From Manis javanica (Eukaryota; Chordata; Mammalia; Pholidota; Manidae), in NCBI RefSeq assembly GCF_040802235.1, contig NC_133172.1, positions 31,081,738-31,145,737 of the forward strand: a stretch of 64,000 bases of DNA. Direction: 5' to 3'. Made by a program: the position numbers and the translations under genes. Under the pieces are notes generated by a model. It did not search any database. It saw nothing but the letters and a program-made list of their open reading frames with translations, and was not told where the DNA came from. Of this stretch, positions 11,150 to 22,590 are shown in pieces (positions within the stretch are counted from its first letter, which is position 1; each line of letters opens with the position of its first letter).

Positions 11150-11790
11150 AAAGTTGGGATCAGAAAATAAGCCTAAGACACTGGGATAGAAATGGATGCA
11201 CCAAAACAGATCTGTCAGGGATCAGAGAGAGGGTGGGTGAGAGCCAGGAAATGGTTCCTGGTACTAACACCAGAGGCTTCCCTGAGGATCTTAGTCATGG
11301 AGAGGGAGAAGCACAGACACCTGCCTTAGCAGTCTCTCTCCTTACTCAGGATCCTAAAGAGAAGGAAGGGTGGAAATGGACAGAGATCAAAAGCCAGGAA
11401 GGGAGCAATTTAAAAGAAGAAGAAGAAAGACAAGTGCCCACAGTGAGCTCTGATTCTGTCAGGACAGAAACCAACCTATGAAGAGAAAATTTTATTAAAC
11501 ACTTGACACTCCTTCTTTATCTTCTGGTTTATTTACCTAGTCAATAAGTTTAGTTTTCTTTGGAGACTTACAGGTCACTAACATTTTTTTAAATTTTATT
11601 TTAAGCAAATTTCTAGCTTTAGAAAAATCTGTCTCTTTCACACACACACACATGCACACACACTACTCATTAACTGTGGGGTAGGAGAAGATGATCCTAT
11701 AACTGGCTTCAACACAGTAAACATCACTCATTCATAGTCAGTGTATTCCATTATTCAGGCCACAGTGACTGGTTCAAACAAGACATGTGA
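11150..11790. other. Intergenic, no recognised element
   Basis: No gene or repeat family recognised apart from a short CA tract at 11640-11665. The 82-codon frame at 11233-11481 has no recognisable domain and I treat it as chance. Confidence 0.5.
11640..11665. repeat. (CA)n microsatellite
   Basis: Short CA tract with one TG interruption. Confidence 0.8.
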
Positions 11791-11796
11791 CTAATA

Positions 11797-12283
11797 CAGG
11801 TTTCCCCCACTATTTGAAAGTAGAGCATTCCTGTGAAAACTTTCACCAGCCAAAATGGCATAAAGCGAAGAAGCAACTACCATTAATTTATATGAAAACA
11901 CTTTTTAGCGTTCTCAGACACAAAAAATAGCTTATCTTAGACCATAGGACACATCTTGCCCAGAGATACACAAAATAAATAGAAATAAAACACAGATGCT
12001 CACAGACACGGTTCATAGCTATGGTGGTTTGGTGCTGAGATACGGAGTATAATTCCTGGGGGAAGAGCTGGGTGGTGCCACTCTTGCTGATCAGGGTGTA
12101 CTCTGCCTCAATTATGGCTTCCTGCAAAAGAAATGCTGAACAATATTTTTGCTTTTTTGCCTTTATTTATAAAAGTGAAAATCCTCTTCAAATTTCATTT
12201 GGTTATCAAAAACAGGTACTAATGTAAATTTTTTCATAAGAGCGAAATGGCATAATACAAACTCAAAAATTGAGGAATGCCTG
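11797..12283. mobile_element. Probable Tigger/pogo-like DNA transposon relic
   Basis: Begins CAGGTTTCCCCC right after TA, and ends GAGGAATGCCTG. The ends are imperfect inverted repeats, and inner blocks AAATGGCATAAAGCGAAGAA (left) and GCGAAATGGCATAATAC (right) also relate to each other. About 487 bp, no coding capacity. The family is from memory and uncertain. Confidence 0.5.
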
Positions 12284-12379
12284 TTTTGGTCCAATAAGAT
12301 TCTATTCTGGGACCTTTTGCTGAATTACTAGGAAAGAGGACAGTCTCTTTGCAAACAGTTTTCAAGCTCATAGAATACA

Positions 12380-12600
12380 AACCTTAGGCGACCAGGTATG
12401 TCTCGCGGCCACCATATTGGGAAAGCCTGCTTGAGAATGAAGTCAACAAGGTCGAAGTAGAGAGAGTTGGAGATTAAGCCATACTATCCTTGAATGTCTT
12501 GGTTTTGTGAATAAATAAATTTTTCCCTCTTTCCCCCGACTCAAGTCATCTTGACTTGGTTTTCCGTCTCTTTCAACCAATGAGTCCTCACTAATGGAGC
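12380..12600 (+). repeat. Possible ancient LTR-type repeat end
   Basis: AATAAATAAATTTTTCCCTC followed by TTGGTTTTCCGTCTCTTTCA and AATGAGTCCTCACTAATGG resembles the end of an old mammalian repeat that also seems present near 50160-50235. Family not assigned. Confidence 0.3.
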
Positions 12601-12769
12601 CACCAAATGTGTGTAGCACAGATCTGAATACTAAGACATCAGAGGTGAGGCGATCTCAGAATCACTGAGGCAGGCCAGGACAAAAGCCTAATCTGATTAG
12701 ATGTAAAGGAAGACAGAATGAGGCCCAGAGAAAGAGATTATCTCCAAGACCAGCTACATAGACAGCATG

Positions 12770-12945
12770 AGCTTTACACAATGTTGTATGCATCTGTCCC
12801 ATCCATTATTTCACTGGATTCTCCAACAGCTCTGTGACCATGAGGAAACTATACTCTATGTTATGAAAAAGAAAACTGGATCCCCGAAGAGGACTCACCT
12901 GACCTCAGCAGAGCCGAGATCCAAACCCAAGTTTTCTGATCCCAG
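12770..12945 (-). repeat. MIR-like fragment
   Basis: TTCACTGGATTCTCCAACAG, CTGTGACCATGAGGAAACTA and CCAAACCCAAGTTTTCTGAT follow the order of a MIR in reverse. Diverged. Confidence 0.4.
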
Positions 12946-12949
12946 GAGG

Positions 12950-13430
12950 GGTACTCTGCAGGGCTCTGCCAGTTCATGTGGAACTTTCATGCCAGTTAAC
13001 AATACATTCGCTGCCCTGGCACTCACAGTCTCTGAGGGAGTAGTCACTGCCCACACCCAACCCAGGGCCCCTATGCACTGTGCGCTCTGGCTTTGAACCT
13101 TGTCCCATACACCAAATTTCACTCTGTTGCCTTCATCTTTCTCCCTTCACTTATACCCTGTGTGTCCCCTCTTGTCTCTGGGCCTCCACAAGCCTATATG
13201 AGTAATGCAGTTGGGTTAAACAAGGATCCCCAATAATCCTCCCCATTATAAAATTCTGTTTCAATTCCTAAGTGAGATAGAAAGAAGCAGCCACAGATGA
13301 GACAGGATGGGAGCATCCCATTAGCACTCCAAGAGCTGCCTTCCCCGTAATTGTTGTTTTGTCTTCAAACCATTCCCTTTGGATTAAGCCATTAAAGACA
13401 ACCATCGCAATATGGAACTGGGGTTCACAA
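12950..13430. other. Intergenic, nothing recognised
   Basis: No gene, RNA gene or repeat family recognised. Confidence 0.4.
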
Positions 13431-13434
13431 TGGT

Positions 13435-13615
13435 TGACTACTGCATACTTAATGTATATCATTCTATTTCATCTGAGATATGTATTATTACTTCCATCTC
13501 AATACTGAAGGTTGCAAGATCAGAGAAATTAAATATTTTGCCTAGAGTCACATAAGTGATGGCCTAAAGCCAGAGTCTGTCCACCAGATCTGCCATTCAC
13601 CACCCCTTAATACTT
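13435..13615 (-). repeat. MIR fragment
   Basis: TTATTACTTCCATCTCAATACT, then the CCTAGAGTCACATAAGTGATG and GCCAGAGTCTGTCCACCAGA blocks: a MIR in reverse orientation. Confidence 0.6.
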
Positions 13616-13769
13616 GATCCCGCTTCATCAGGTTTCACCCAGGACGCTCTAGAGAATCAGGGCCATTGGGCTTTGATAGGAAGAGGTAAAACCACACCCT
13701 AAGCAAAGTAGGGAAAGGGGAAGCTACCAGCATAGCCAGGTAAAGTGAACTGGAATTGTGGAGGCTCTA

Positions 13770-13945
13770 GCAACATGATCTTGGTGCTAATTCAGAAAGG
13801 CCCCCAACACATGCTGTGTGACAGCAAGCAAGTCCCTTCACCTCTCTGGGTCCCAGATACTTAATTTTCTAGATGGAGATGCCAAACCGTGTTTCTTATC
13901 AGATAGTACTGCACAGGGTGTGGAGAGATGATCTGTGACCAAATG
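13770..13945 (+). repeat. MIR fragment
   Basis: TGTGTGACAGCAAGCAAGTC, CCTTCACCTCTCTGGGTC and TTAATTTTCTAGATGGAGAT are the MIR core in forward orientation. Confidence 0.6.
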
Positions 13946-13999
13946 CCATGCAGGGGAAACATCCCCAGCCTCACGGCACTCAGTCAAGATTCCTTGTAG

Positions 14000-15400
14000 C
14001 TACTAATAGCCTCTCTACTGTCACCATGGCTTCAAGTCCACTTTTTAAATTGTTGGCCTGTATCATGAAGCCTCAGAATTCAGGGAATATAGTCATCCTT
14101 AAAGGAAAAAAGCACTGTCTCCTTCCAGAAACTCCTCACAAGGGTAAAACTACATTTGCCCTTGTCCCTTGTTTTGAGGTGAATCTACATACACAAATAT
14201 GCTGGCCTTCCCATCTCCCTTTGCAGGTACTGGGTGAGGTTAGGCTGGGGTTACTGATGCAACATTCCTATTGTAAATGCAAAACAAAAGATACATCATT
14301 TGTCTTGAATGCAAAATAAAGCCCCAGTGCATTTTTCAAGCTGCTAATGGGCAATTGGTATAACATTCGTTTCTGTGGCAAACAGAACAAGCAAAACCTA
14401 GCAGGTTTGAGGTTGTTTCCCCATGAACATAACCAAACTCTGAGGAGGCATTTTCTGTTTTGCTTTTGCATTGAGTCCTTAAATTTAAATAAATAGTGCT
14501 GGAAGTGAAACCCTTGTGTCCTCATAATATTGCATCTGATTTCTGGAAATTGAACTTCCACAGATACCAAAAAATTAGCAGTAACTTAACATCAAATGCA
14601 TACTATCTTAAGTGATGTTCATCATTTTTGCAGTTACTGGGAGAGCAGTGATCTTTAAAGCATCCTATTTGCTGAAGCTCCACATTTGCATAAGATCAAA
14701 TCATAAATATTTGCTAGAAAACTCATGGCTCAAAGGACCTACACTCAGCCTTCTAATAACTGCAGCTAATTTTCTTTCCATAATAGGGCTGTATTTATTT
14801 TATTTGTAAAGAGAGAGAGACATTGTTCAATCGTTAGAATAATTGGTACCCAGTAAGTACAATTTTCTTTAGATGATTAGATTAATTCTATAAGAAAAAG
14901 ATGCTTTTCCAATATGCCCTGATTCCTATTTCTTGCTCAGATAGGCTATCACTCCTTTCCCCACCCACCTTCCTTTTTGCACACAGAGAGAGACAGCAAT
15001 AATTTGCTTTCTAATAAGAGGCAGGCCTTCTCTGTGGGGAGTTGATGCTTTGGTTCCCCATGCTTCTTGTAGGTGTCTGGGGGCGACTCACTGGTGATGC
15101 TAGTGGGAAAAGAATGGGCATGGGCCTCAGTGTTCTTCCAGTCATTCCCCTCCCAGGCACAAGGAGGGTGGAAACCAGATGTACCACTTTCATTTAACTC
15201 TGCAATTATTCACTAAGGAAGCGATTAGACCATGAATGCTGAACTCAAAACTGTAAGACAGACAAACATGAGTGGTAAGACTCTTGCAGGCAGAACTTCT
15301 ACGAGTCAGGCTCAATACAAACTTGAGACATAGGAGGTAATTAGGTGAATGGAGGCCCAATTAAGAGGTAGCAGGAGAGAAAAGGGACAAAAAAAACACA
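14000..15400. other. Intergenic; part may be conserved non-coding DNA
   Basis: No gene or repeat recognised. 14270-14820 is AT-rich but not simple, with homeodomain- and POU-like words (GCTAATGG, TTTGCATAAG, TAAATATTTGCTAG), and free of known repeats, as many conserved enhancers are. Inference only. Confidence 0.3.
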
Positions 15401-15404
15401 TTGA

Positions 15405-15600
15405 CCTGAGTTTCAGCATTGGCTCCCCCTTGTAATAGCTATGGGATCTCAGACAAGTGAATGAATTTCTCTAAACTTCCTTTTCTGCAAAATGTGAATA
15501 GCATCCTATTGCTTCCATCAGAGGTAAGGTAATGCTATAGAGGGGCATATTTGGCACACCTGGCACCTACTAAGTGCTTAGAAAATAGCAGAAGGTGCAG
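15405..15600 (+). repeat. MIR fragment
   Basis: ACTTGTAATAGCTATGGGATCTC-type text, GACAAGTGAATGAATTTCTC, TTTTCTGCAAAATGTGAATAG and a 3' end with CCTACTAAGTGCTTAGAAAA: MIR order in forward orientation. Confidence 0.65.
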
Positions 15601-16380
15601 CTGGATCAGAGACAAGGAGGATGAGATGAGCCATGGAAGCTTTCTTGCAGCATAACAGTTTCAAGGGATAAGGAGTGGCTGGGTTTGGACAGGTAAAAAA
15701 GGATCCCTTCTAGTGTATGGATAACTGGACCAAAGGCATAAATGGGCTGCTGGACATGGCCCATGTGGAAGACACTAAAAAAAGAGGGCCCTACACATAT
15801 CCTGAAGCCTCCTTTTGGCCACCAACCCAATGTCATTAGTCTGGGTGGCTCAAGGAAATACAAGCTGGTTCTTACCATTTGTCTATTTGACCTAATAAAC
15901 AAAAGAAATATTGCAACAAAATTTCCAAAACATTCTGATTTGGTGTATGCATACTGATTTGAGTTAGCATGGAGATAGCCAAATAATAGGTGCTTAATAA
16001 GCCCTTGTTTGTAAAAAGCACTGCTCTCTCCATTGCTATAGAAAATAATGAGTAGAATATTTTACAATTAAATGTAACATCCATTCAGTATAATTACCCA
16101 AGTTACTAGTATTTTTGCTCCCTCTTTCCATTTGAGAGGAAAATGAAATGATTCCAAAAAGAACTCAGAGCTAACGTTTAGTCTTTTTAGAACAAGGAAT
16201 CTTCCACAGTTTGTTCTGTGCTCAATTAACCTTCAGCCAAATACCTTTTATCTTTCCCACCTCAATCCTTTATAAGTGGGAGCTAATATTTGGGATGAAC
16301 ATTTAAGGTCCTATTGATTCAGAAGAAAAGTTTCTGTTATGGCTGCTAGACTGTCTGTGTTAAGGCAGGAAAGTGGACTC
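15600..16380. other. Intergenic, nothing recognised
   Basis: No gene or clear repeat. The opposing frames at 15606-15902 and 15742-15957 show no domain. Confidence 0.4.
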
Positions 16381-16384
16381 ATAT

Positions 16385-16555
16385 GTTTTCAAAGAGGGTT
16401 GGAGGTGGAAGTGACCTAAGAGGTCATCAAATACAAACTCATCTTTCCCAGATGGGAAAACAGAGACTAAGAAAAGAGGAAACACATGCCCAAAGTCAAA
16501 AAGCCAGCAAAGCAGAGCTAAGACTCACAGAATGCCTGACCCTTGCTCATAACAT
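16385..16555 (-). repeat. MIR fragment
   Basis: CATCTTTCCCAGATGGGAAA, CAGAGACTAAGAAAAGAGGA and AACACATGCCCAAAGTCAAA are the MIR core in reverse. Confidence 0.55.
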
Positions 16556-16574
16556 GTATCCTAGGAAGGCCATT

Positions 16575-16672
16575 TATAATAAAATTAAATTTGCCAGAAA
16601 TATGAGAAGTTTGTGGTGCAACTTTTTATTTCTGAAGACTGCAGGACATTGTCTTGTCATTTTCTTAATAAC
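16575..16672 (+). repeat. Diverged direct repeat, copy 1
   Basis: Aligns to 17472-17568 over about 90 bases with roughly 80% identity by eye; shared words include TGAGAAGTTT, GGTGCAACT and CTTGTCATTTTCTTA. Not recognised as a named family. Confidence 0.7.
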
Positions 16673-16703
16673 CAAAGCTAGATAGATTAGATTAGATTTA
16701 TAG

Positions 16704-16704
16704 T

Positions 16705-16747
<43 letters not shown>

Positions 16748-16748
16748 G

Positions 16749-16794
<46 letters not shown>

Positions 16795-16832
16795 TAGATA
16801 GATAGATGATAGATAGATATAGATAGATAGAT

Positions 16833-16883
<51 letters not shown>

Positions 16884-16890
16884 GATAGAA
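16704..16890. repeat. (TAGA)n microsatellite
   Basis: About 185 bases of TAGA/GATA units with a few TAGATGATAGA and TATAGA interruptions. Likely length-polymorphic. The serine/tyrosine/leucine/isoleucine frame on the minus strand is an artefact. Confidence 0.97.
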
Positions 16891-17244
16891 AATTCTCCAT
16901 TCTCATGTACATGGATTATCTAAGATTTTCTTATCTATTATCCCCACTTTTACTTAATGGGCAGTTTCGTTCCTTACAGAGGTCCTTATGAAGCCATCTC
17001 AAGTTTTCCCTTCAGAAAAAGATGTGTCTAACATTGACTCAACCTTTGTCACAACTTAACAAAACACACTTTCATTATCTCACTAAGAAATAATCTCATA
17101 CATCCTAAACTACAAATGGCTTTCATTATTTGATAAACTATCCTGGGTAAATCCTGGGACCCTATGAGATTGCAAATCCTCTTTGGGCAAGGAGTCTGCC
17201 TCTCTTCCTTTTACATCATAGCACAGATTGCAAAAACAGTTTTA

Positions 17245-17400
17245 TAGACTGGTTATATCAGAATTACTTGGAGAGCCTTCCAAAAATCCCTATTCCTGAG
17301 CTCTACTCATGAAAACCCAGATTTAGTAGATCTGAAGTGAACGGTTCTACAAATTCTTCCTGCTACTCTGAGGATGAACCAAGTTTTGCATCACCCCATA
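17245..17400. repeat. MER5/MER20-type hAT relic
   Basis: ATATCAGAATTACTTGGAGAG and the following block resemble the MER20/MER5 class of non-autonomous hAT elements. Diverged; ends not found. Confidence 0.4.
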
Positions 17401-17471
17401 CCAGGCTAATACCTCACAAGACCTCAGTAAACACCTGCTAAATGACCTTGAAGGAAAGATTTGAGTCCTTT

Positions 17472-17568
17472 ACATAAAACCAATAATTTCCCAGATACCT
17501 GAGAAGTTTTTGGTGCAACTGTTCAGTTCTAAAAACTGCAGGGCATTCTCTTGTCATTTTCTTATTCA
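17472..17568 (+). repeat. Diverged direct repeat, copy 2
   Basis: Partner of 16575-16672, about 0.9 kb away in the same orientation, with the TAGA microsatellite between them. Confidence 0.7.
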
Positions 17569-17569
17569 A

Positions 17570-18830
17570 AATTGTAATGAAATTAATCCCCTTTTGGGGA
17601 TAATTTGTTACAGACTGTGCAGGTGGATGACTAGGAAAGATTAATCATTAATAATCCAGCAGAACTTAGCTACAGTGTGATGTAAGGGTATTAAAAATTA
17701 CCTTTGGATCATTCGACAAATAATGTCAAAGACAGAGGGACAAAGGAGATGAAAGCCTGGGGAAGGGGGACATTCCTTTGCCAAGACCAAAATAAATTGC
17801 ACCTACTCTATTTTGACAACTGCCTTGCCTGGAGAGAGTTGAAAGGAAGATCATAAATAAAGATGTTCATGGCCAGAGGCCCAGTATCTGCCTGGAAACC
17901 AGTGGTCAATGCTTAGGCATGCCTTCCTTGGTCCATGCCAAAGCTTCAAACAAATCATCAATAACTAGAGCCTTCAAGGTGACCCAGGCTAAGATTGATC
18001 TATCCAGATGTTGGGTGTGGTCATCTGTGTTAATAATTTGTACTAGCAATGAGAAGATGTCTTGCAGGGCAGACAAGAGTTGATGTAAAGAGATAGAATT
18101 CTAATCACAGGGTGAACCAGAAATGATAAGAAGGTCCAAAGAAGGACCCCTGACTCCAAGTTCTAAGCCTTAAAGATTATCAGATATTTGGGACAGGGCA
18201 GTGATAAGGGTCTTTGGTCTACAGCTGTGGAAGAAGGAGGTTGGATTGTCCAAAGGAGACACCAGGAGGTCAAGCTTAGAGACAGATTAGTATTGTATCA
18301 TGCATATGGATAGGGGTGTTGCAGTTTGACTGATGACAAAGACAACTTCTGAGATACATATTTTTTAAAACTGCTGGACTTTTCTTGTCTCTAGAATAAC
18401 AATATCACAAGAAGAGATGAGCCAACTGGCGAACATCCATCAGCAAGTGGTCCCAATGAGAACTGCCCATGCTCTGCCCCTGGACAATGTGACACTCTGC
18501 TTCCCACACTGCCTGTTCAGCAAACCTTCCAACATCTTCTTGTCAGCACCTCAGAACAGCAAAGTCATCCTCAGAGCAGAGAGAAGCTCAAGGAATTTGA
18601 ATGACAGTAGGTTGGAGAACCTAGAGACAGTGGACCCAGAGGATTCATATTACTTTGTATGTGTGCTTCTTCAGGCACAATCAGGAACAAATGAAGCAGT
18701 AAAGAAGCAAAGAGCAATTCTTGCCACATTTATTCAGCTGGGTCCCTGTTAGATAACTCAGATAAGGACCCCCAAATTTTTCTGAGATCCCTAAAAATCA
18801 TAGAACACCAGAATAAGCATGCTTTTAATG
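17570..18830. other. Intergenic, nothing recognised
   Basis: No gene or repeat family recognised. The 111-codon frame at 18417-18752 has no domain I know, no splice context that supports it, and average composition; treated as chance. Confidence 0.4.
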
Positions 18831-18839
18831 TTTCTAAAA

Positions 18840-18950
18840 TGTCTAAAACTGACATTTTAGACAGTCCTCTCAGTTAACTAATGGGGAGACTGAGGCCAAG
18901 GAAGTAGTGTGACTAGGTGAATAATTAACTAGAAACAAAGCTTATTTGAG
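18840..18950 (-). repeat. Possible MIR fragment
   Basis: ACTAATGGGGAGACTGAGGC and AAGGAAGTAGTGTGACTAGG fit a short, diverged MIR in reverse. Confidence 0.35.
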
Positions 18951-19233
18951 AACCCAATTTTATAAAATCTTAGTAATCTTTCACATATACCATGAGAGAA
19001 ATTTATGATAGATAGATGGATAGGTGGATAGATGGAAGGATCCCTGGCCTTAGTGCATAGGAAAAAATTAAGCATTTGCAGAAATATAAATCCAACATGC
19101 AAATTAGGATCAGCAATTTCTTCTTTCAGGCATCCCTTCATCTCCTTCAATTTCCTTCATTCTCCCATAATTTAAATCAATGAAATTCAAAAGTTGGAGT
19201 CCCCTGGGCCAGTTTTAAGGTTCTTCTCTTTAA

Positions 19234-19262
19234 TATATATATATATATTCATTCATTCATTG
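19234..19262. repeat. Short (TA)n and (CATT)n tract
   Basis: TATATATATATATAT followed by CATTCATTCATT. Confidence 0.8.
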
Positions 19263-19274
19263 AGCTTCTCTAGT

Positions 19275-20190
19275 CTCACGACTTTATCCAAATGTTGGCA
19301 ACCCCCAAATTTGTACCTCCAGCCTGGTCTTTTATCCTGAACTTTAGAATTGTCCATCTAACTGCCTCTGCAACATCACCCCTTGTATGTATAAAAGATA
19401 TTTCAAACTTAGCATGTCCCATCTGGATGCCTGCTCTCCAGTCTCCCCTCACTGGTCCTTCCATAATTTCCTCCATATGCATTAATGGCAACTCTGTTCT
19501 TCTGATGGCTTCAGGCAGTATCCTTAGAGTCATCAATAACTCCATTCTTTCTCTCCCACATCCAACCCATCAGCAAAGTTTTCTGGTTTCACTTAAACAA
19601 CAAGAAAAAAACAGATTTTACACTTCTTGCCACTTACACCAATTCAAATCCTGGTCAAACCTACCACGATCCCTCAGTCCTCCCTGATTCTAGCTTGCTC
19701 ACCGTCAGGATATTTTCAACAGAGCATCAGAGAGATTGTATAAGGTACATGAGGTCACTCTTCTGCTCGAAACCCTCTGAGAGCTTCCCATCTCCCTCAG
19801 CATGAAAGCTAAATTCTGTCAAATGAACCACAAAGCCCAACATGATCCAGAAATTCTTATCTCTGAATTCAGCCACTACTCTCCTCCACAACAGCAGCCG
19901 CACTCCCCTTCGCTGACTCGAACACCCAAGCCTGTTCTCATCACATAGCCTTTGCCCTTTCTGCTCTCCACCTGTGATCCTCTTCCCCCAGATTCCTGTC
20001 TGGCTCACTTCCTCATCTCCTGCATGTCTTTATTCAAATGTCACCTTCCCAGTGAGGCCTTCTCAGTCCATAATATTTATATTTACCCCACCCCCACCCA
20101 AGACTTCCTATCCCTTTCTTTCCTTTATTTTCTTCAACACACTATAGCTTCACAAGGCAGTCCATCCATATTCTACCAAGAAGTAGAAGA
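19275..20190 (+). mobile_element. L2 LINE fragment
   Basis: Long, diverged L2 in forward orientation: 3' text includes TGTCACCTTCCCAGTGAGGCC (20038-20058) and CTCCACCTGTGATCCTCTTC-like blocks. The 131-codon frame at 19292-19687 and its antisense neighbour lie in it and are relics. Confidence 0.65.
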
Positions 20191-20199
20191 AAGTTAAAT

Positions 20200-20580
20200 T
20201 ATTCCTAGAAATAACCCCTTGTGACACCTTTGATTTTCTGCTTCCTTTACATGGAAACTATGCAAAGTTATGAGGCTTGACTCTTTCTATGTTTCCCTGG
20301 AAATCAGGCACTAAATTCAGAGCAGTGGGCTGAAATTAAAGATATTGATTTGCTTAAATGAAGCACATTTTCCAACACCCTTTAAAGGAGAAAAATCTCC
20401 CTCGATGCTGTCAGAATTCTACATTTTCAGCCTTAAAACAAATGCCAGGAAAATGTTGTTCTTCTTTTCTCCCCCTCTATAATTTTTTACTGTATTTTAA
20501 TCTACCCTTTGTTACCTAATATTAGGAGAAAAAATTCAAGTAAAAGTACCACTATGGCTTAAAATAAGACAAGGAGTCCC
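20200..20580. other. Intergenic, nothing recognised
   Basis: No gene or repeat recognised. Confidence 0.4.
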
Positions 20581-20593
20581 CCTTTCTCTCTCT

Positions 20594-20677
<84 letters not shown>
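20581..20677. repeat. Compound (CT)n-(CA)n microsatellite
   Basis: About 50 bases of CT repeats followed directly by about 38 bases of CA repeats. The plus strand is entirely pyrimidine in the first half. Confidence 0.97.
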
Positions 20678-20679
<2 letters not shown>

Positions 20680-21300
20680 CCTCAAACAACCTTCCTCACT
20701 AGTTTATTTTTCTGCTCTTTCTGACTCAGAGACATCAACAATGTGGTTTGGGAAGTGTGTTAGCAAATGCTGAGGTCCTGCCCGGGTGGTAAGAATTTAA
20801 GGACAAGGTTCTGATGATATTGTGCTCTCCCAGATTCATCCATTCAAGGGCCCTTTTGGTTATTTATTGTTGAAATGACTAGGCAATAATACAGTCATAA
20901 TTACCATAAACAAACCAGCTAATCAATCACTCTTGTTTTGTCATTATCATCCAGGCTTATTCTTTTTCTGTTTTCTACACTCACCACTCCTCGATTCATT
21001 AAGGAACACAATGATTCATGAATATTTGTCTCTGAAAATGCTCGTCTTACATTTTGTGGGACTGGCCAGACCTTTTGTCCTCCTGGTACCTATAAATTTA
21101 ACCATGTATCTCCTCAGGTGCTAACTCCCCTCTGGAATGGTAATTATTATAACCATCTATTGGTTGTTGAGACCTCAAGATATCCCACAGTAGTTGTTTC
21201 CTAACTGATCTCCCCATTTCTGAACTTGCCTCCTTAAGTCTGAAATGCCTTTTTACAAAAGTAAATCCAAGGTAGTCATTCTCCTGTTAGGAGCCCTGGA
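20680..21300. other. Intergenic; one possible conserved patch
   Basis: No gene or repeat recognised. 20870-20960 is repeat-free and AT-rich with TAATTACC, AACAAAC and AATCAATCA words, which could be a small conserved element. Inference only. Confidence 0.3.
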
Positions 21301-21830
21301 GTAGATTGCAATTGCAATTAGAAGTAAATTCAAATTCTGCAGCCCGTTTCTTTAGGTTCTGCATGACCTGCTCATTGCTTCACCCTCAATCTCATATTCC
21401 ACCTCTTTCTCCTTCATTATCACTTCCTAGCCACACTGGCCTTCTTTCTAGTCTACATTCCTGTCTCAAGATCTTTGCACATTTAGTTACCTTTGCTAAA
21501 TGGCTGTTCCCCAAAATTCCAGCGTGGTGGCTCCTACAAATAATTCAGGTCTCATACCTGCTCCTCAGAGCACTTTCCTGACTACTCACATTACTTACAA
21601 CTCCTAGGAGTTTTCTGAACTAAATTACCTTTTGTAGAATTTATCACAAGCAAGAATTCTCTTATTTTTTGATTGGCTTACTTGTTTTTATCTGACTTCT
21701 TAATGAGAGTCTAAGTTCCAGTACAGCAGGGACTTCACCTGCCTTGTTTCTTGCTACATTCCTCAGGCTGAGCATTCCTGGTGTAGGTCAATAAAAATTT
21801 CTAGGATAGAAGAATAAATACATGATCTCA
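21300..21830 (+). mobile_element. L2 LINE fragment
   Basis: CTAGCCACACTGGCCTTCTT (21429-21448), TCAAGATCTTTGCACATTTA and CAGCAGGGACTTCACCTGCC follow the L2 3' region in forward orientation, ending near TCAATAAAAATTTCTAGG. Confidence 0.65.
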
Positions 21831-22164
21831 TTTAACCCCCACAGTAATCCATTTCAGATAATACAATGGAGGCTTATGAAAGTTCATTTATTTACCAAGT
21901 CTTTTCCAAGTCAGGATTGCAATTGAACCCAGGTGTCTAAAACCACAGTAGCTAGGCAAGGACTCCGGGTTGGGTTTTTTCCAACTTTCTCAGATGTTTA
22001 AGAGATGCCCCAATCCTGACCCATTTCATCCAGATCTGAAACCATAGAATTAATGGTTTGGATGGATTGATAGAGTACTAATATCAACCTCCCTTCAGTG
22101 CCTGGGTCCTTGCTCCAACAGACTGCTAACTATAAAAGCACCAGTTCTCAAACAAACAAACCTA

Positions 22165-22350
22165 TTTTGAGTCCCAGCTGAGTGGCCTTTGGTAGTCTCC
22201 CTTTCTCCAGACCTCAATCCCCTTATTTTCAAAATGGGAACATACCACTTAAAGTTTCTTTCAAGGTTAAATGAGATAGTATATAGAAAGTGCTAAGAAT
22301 GAGGTCTGAGAATGTAATGTTCACTAAAATGACCTATGTTTAAAGTTGTT
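22165..22350 (+). repeat. MIR fragment
   Basis: GAGTGGCCTTTGGTAGTCTC, CCAGACCTCAATCCCCTTAT, then AAGGTTAAATGAGATAGTAT: MIR order in forward orientation. Confidence 0.6.
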
Positions 22351-22374
22351 GGCATGGTTGAAAATGTGGTATAT

Positions 22375-22590
22375 AGACTAAAATAATTGGTTTTAGTGTC
22401 CTATAGATCTAGATTCAAATCCTACACCTGTATGGCTTTGGGCAAATTTTAACTTCTGTGTGCTTTGATTTCTTTATTTGTAATAGGGTATAAAAATAGC
22501 ACCTTATGAGGAATAAAAAAGAGCATAGCCCAAGTATCTGTCCACATACTAAGTGAGCAAAATCTATCAGCTATGCTGTTATTATCATCA
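22375..22590 (+). repeat. MIR fragment
   Basis: AGATTCAAATCCTACACCTG, GTATGGCTTTGGGCAAATTT and a 3' end with GCTGTTATTATCATCATTAT: a fairly complete MIR directly after another one. Confidence 0.65.

Noticed and set aside
16574-16912. 112-codon Tyr/Leu/Ser/Ile frame
   Set aside because: Translation of the TAGA microsatellite.
18417-18752. 111-codon open frame as a possible retrogene
   Set aside because: No poly(A), no target-site duplication and no recognisable parent protein.
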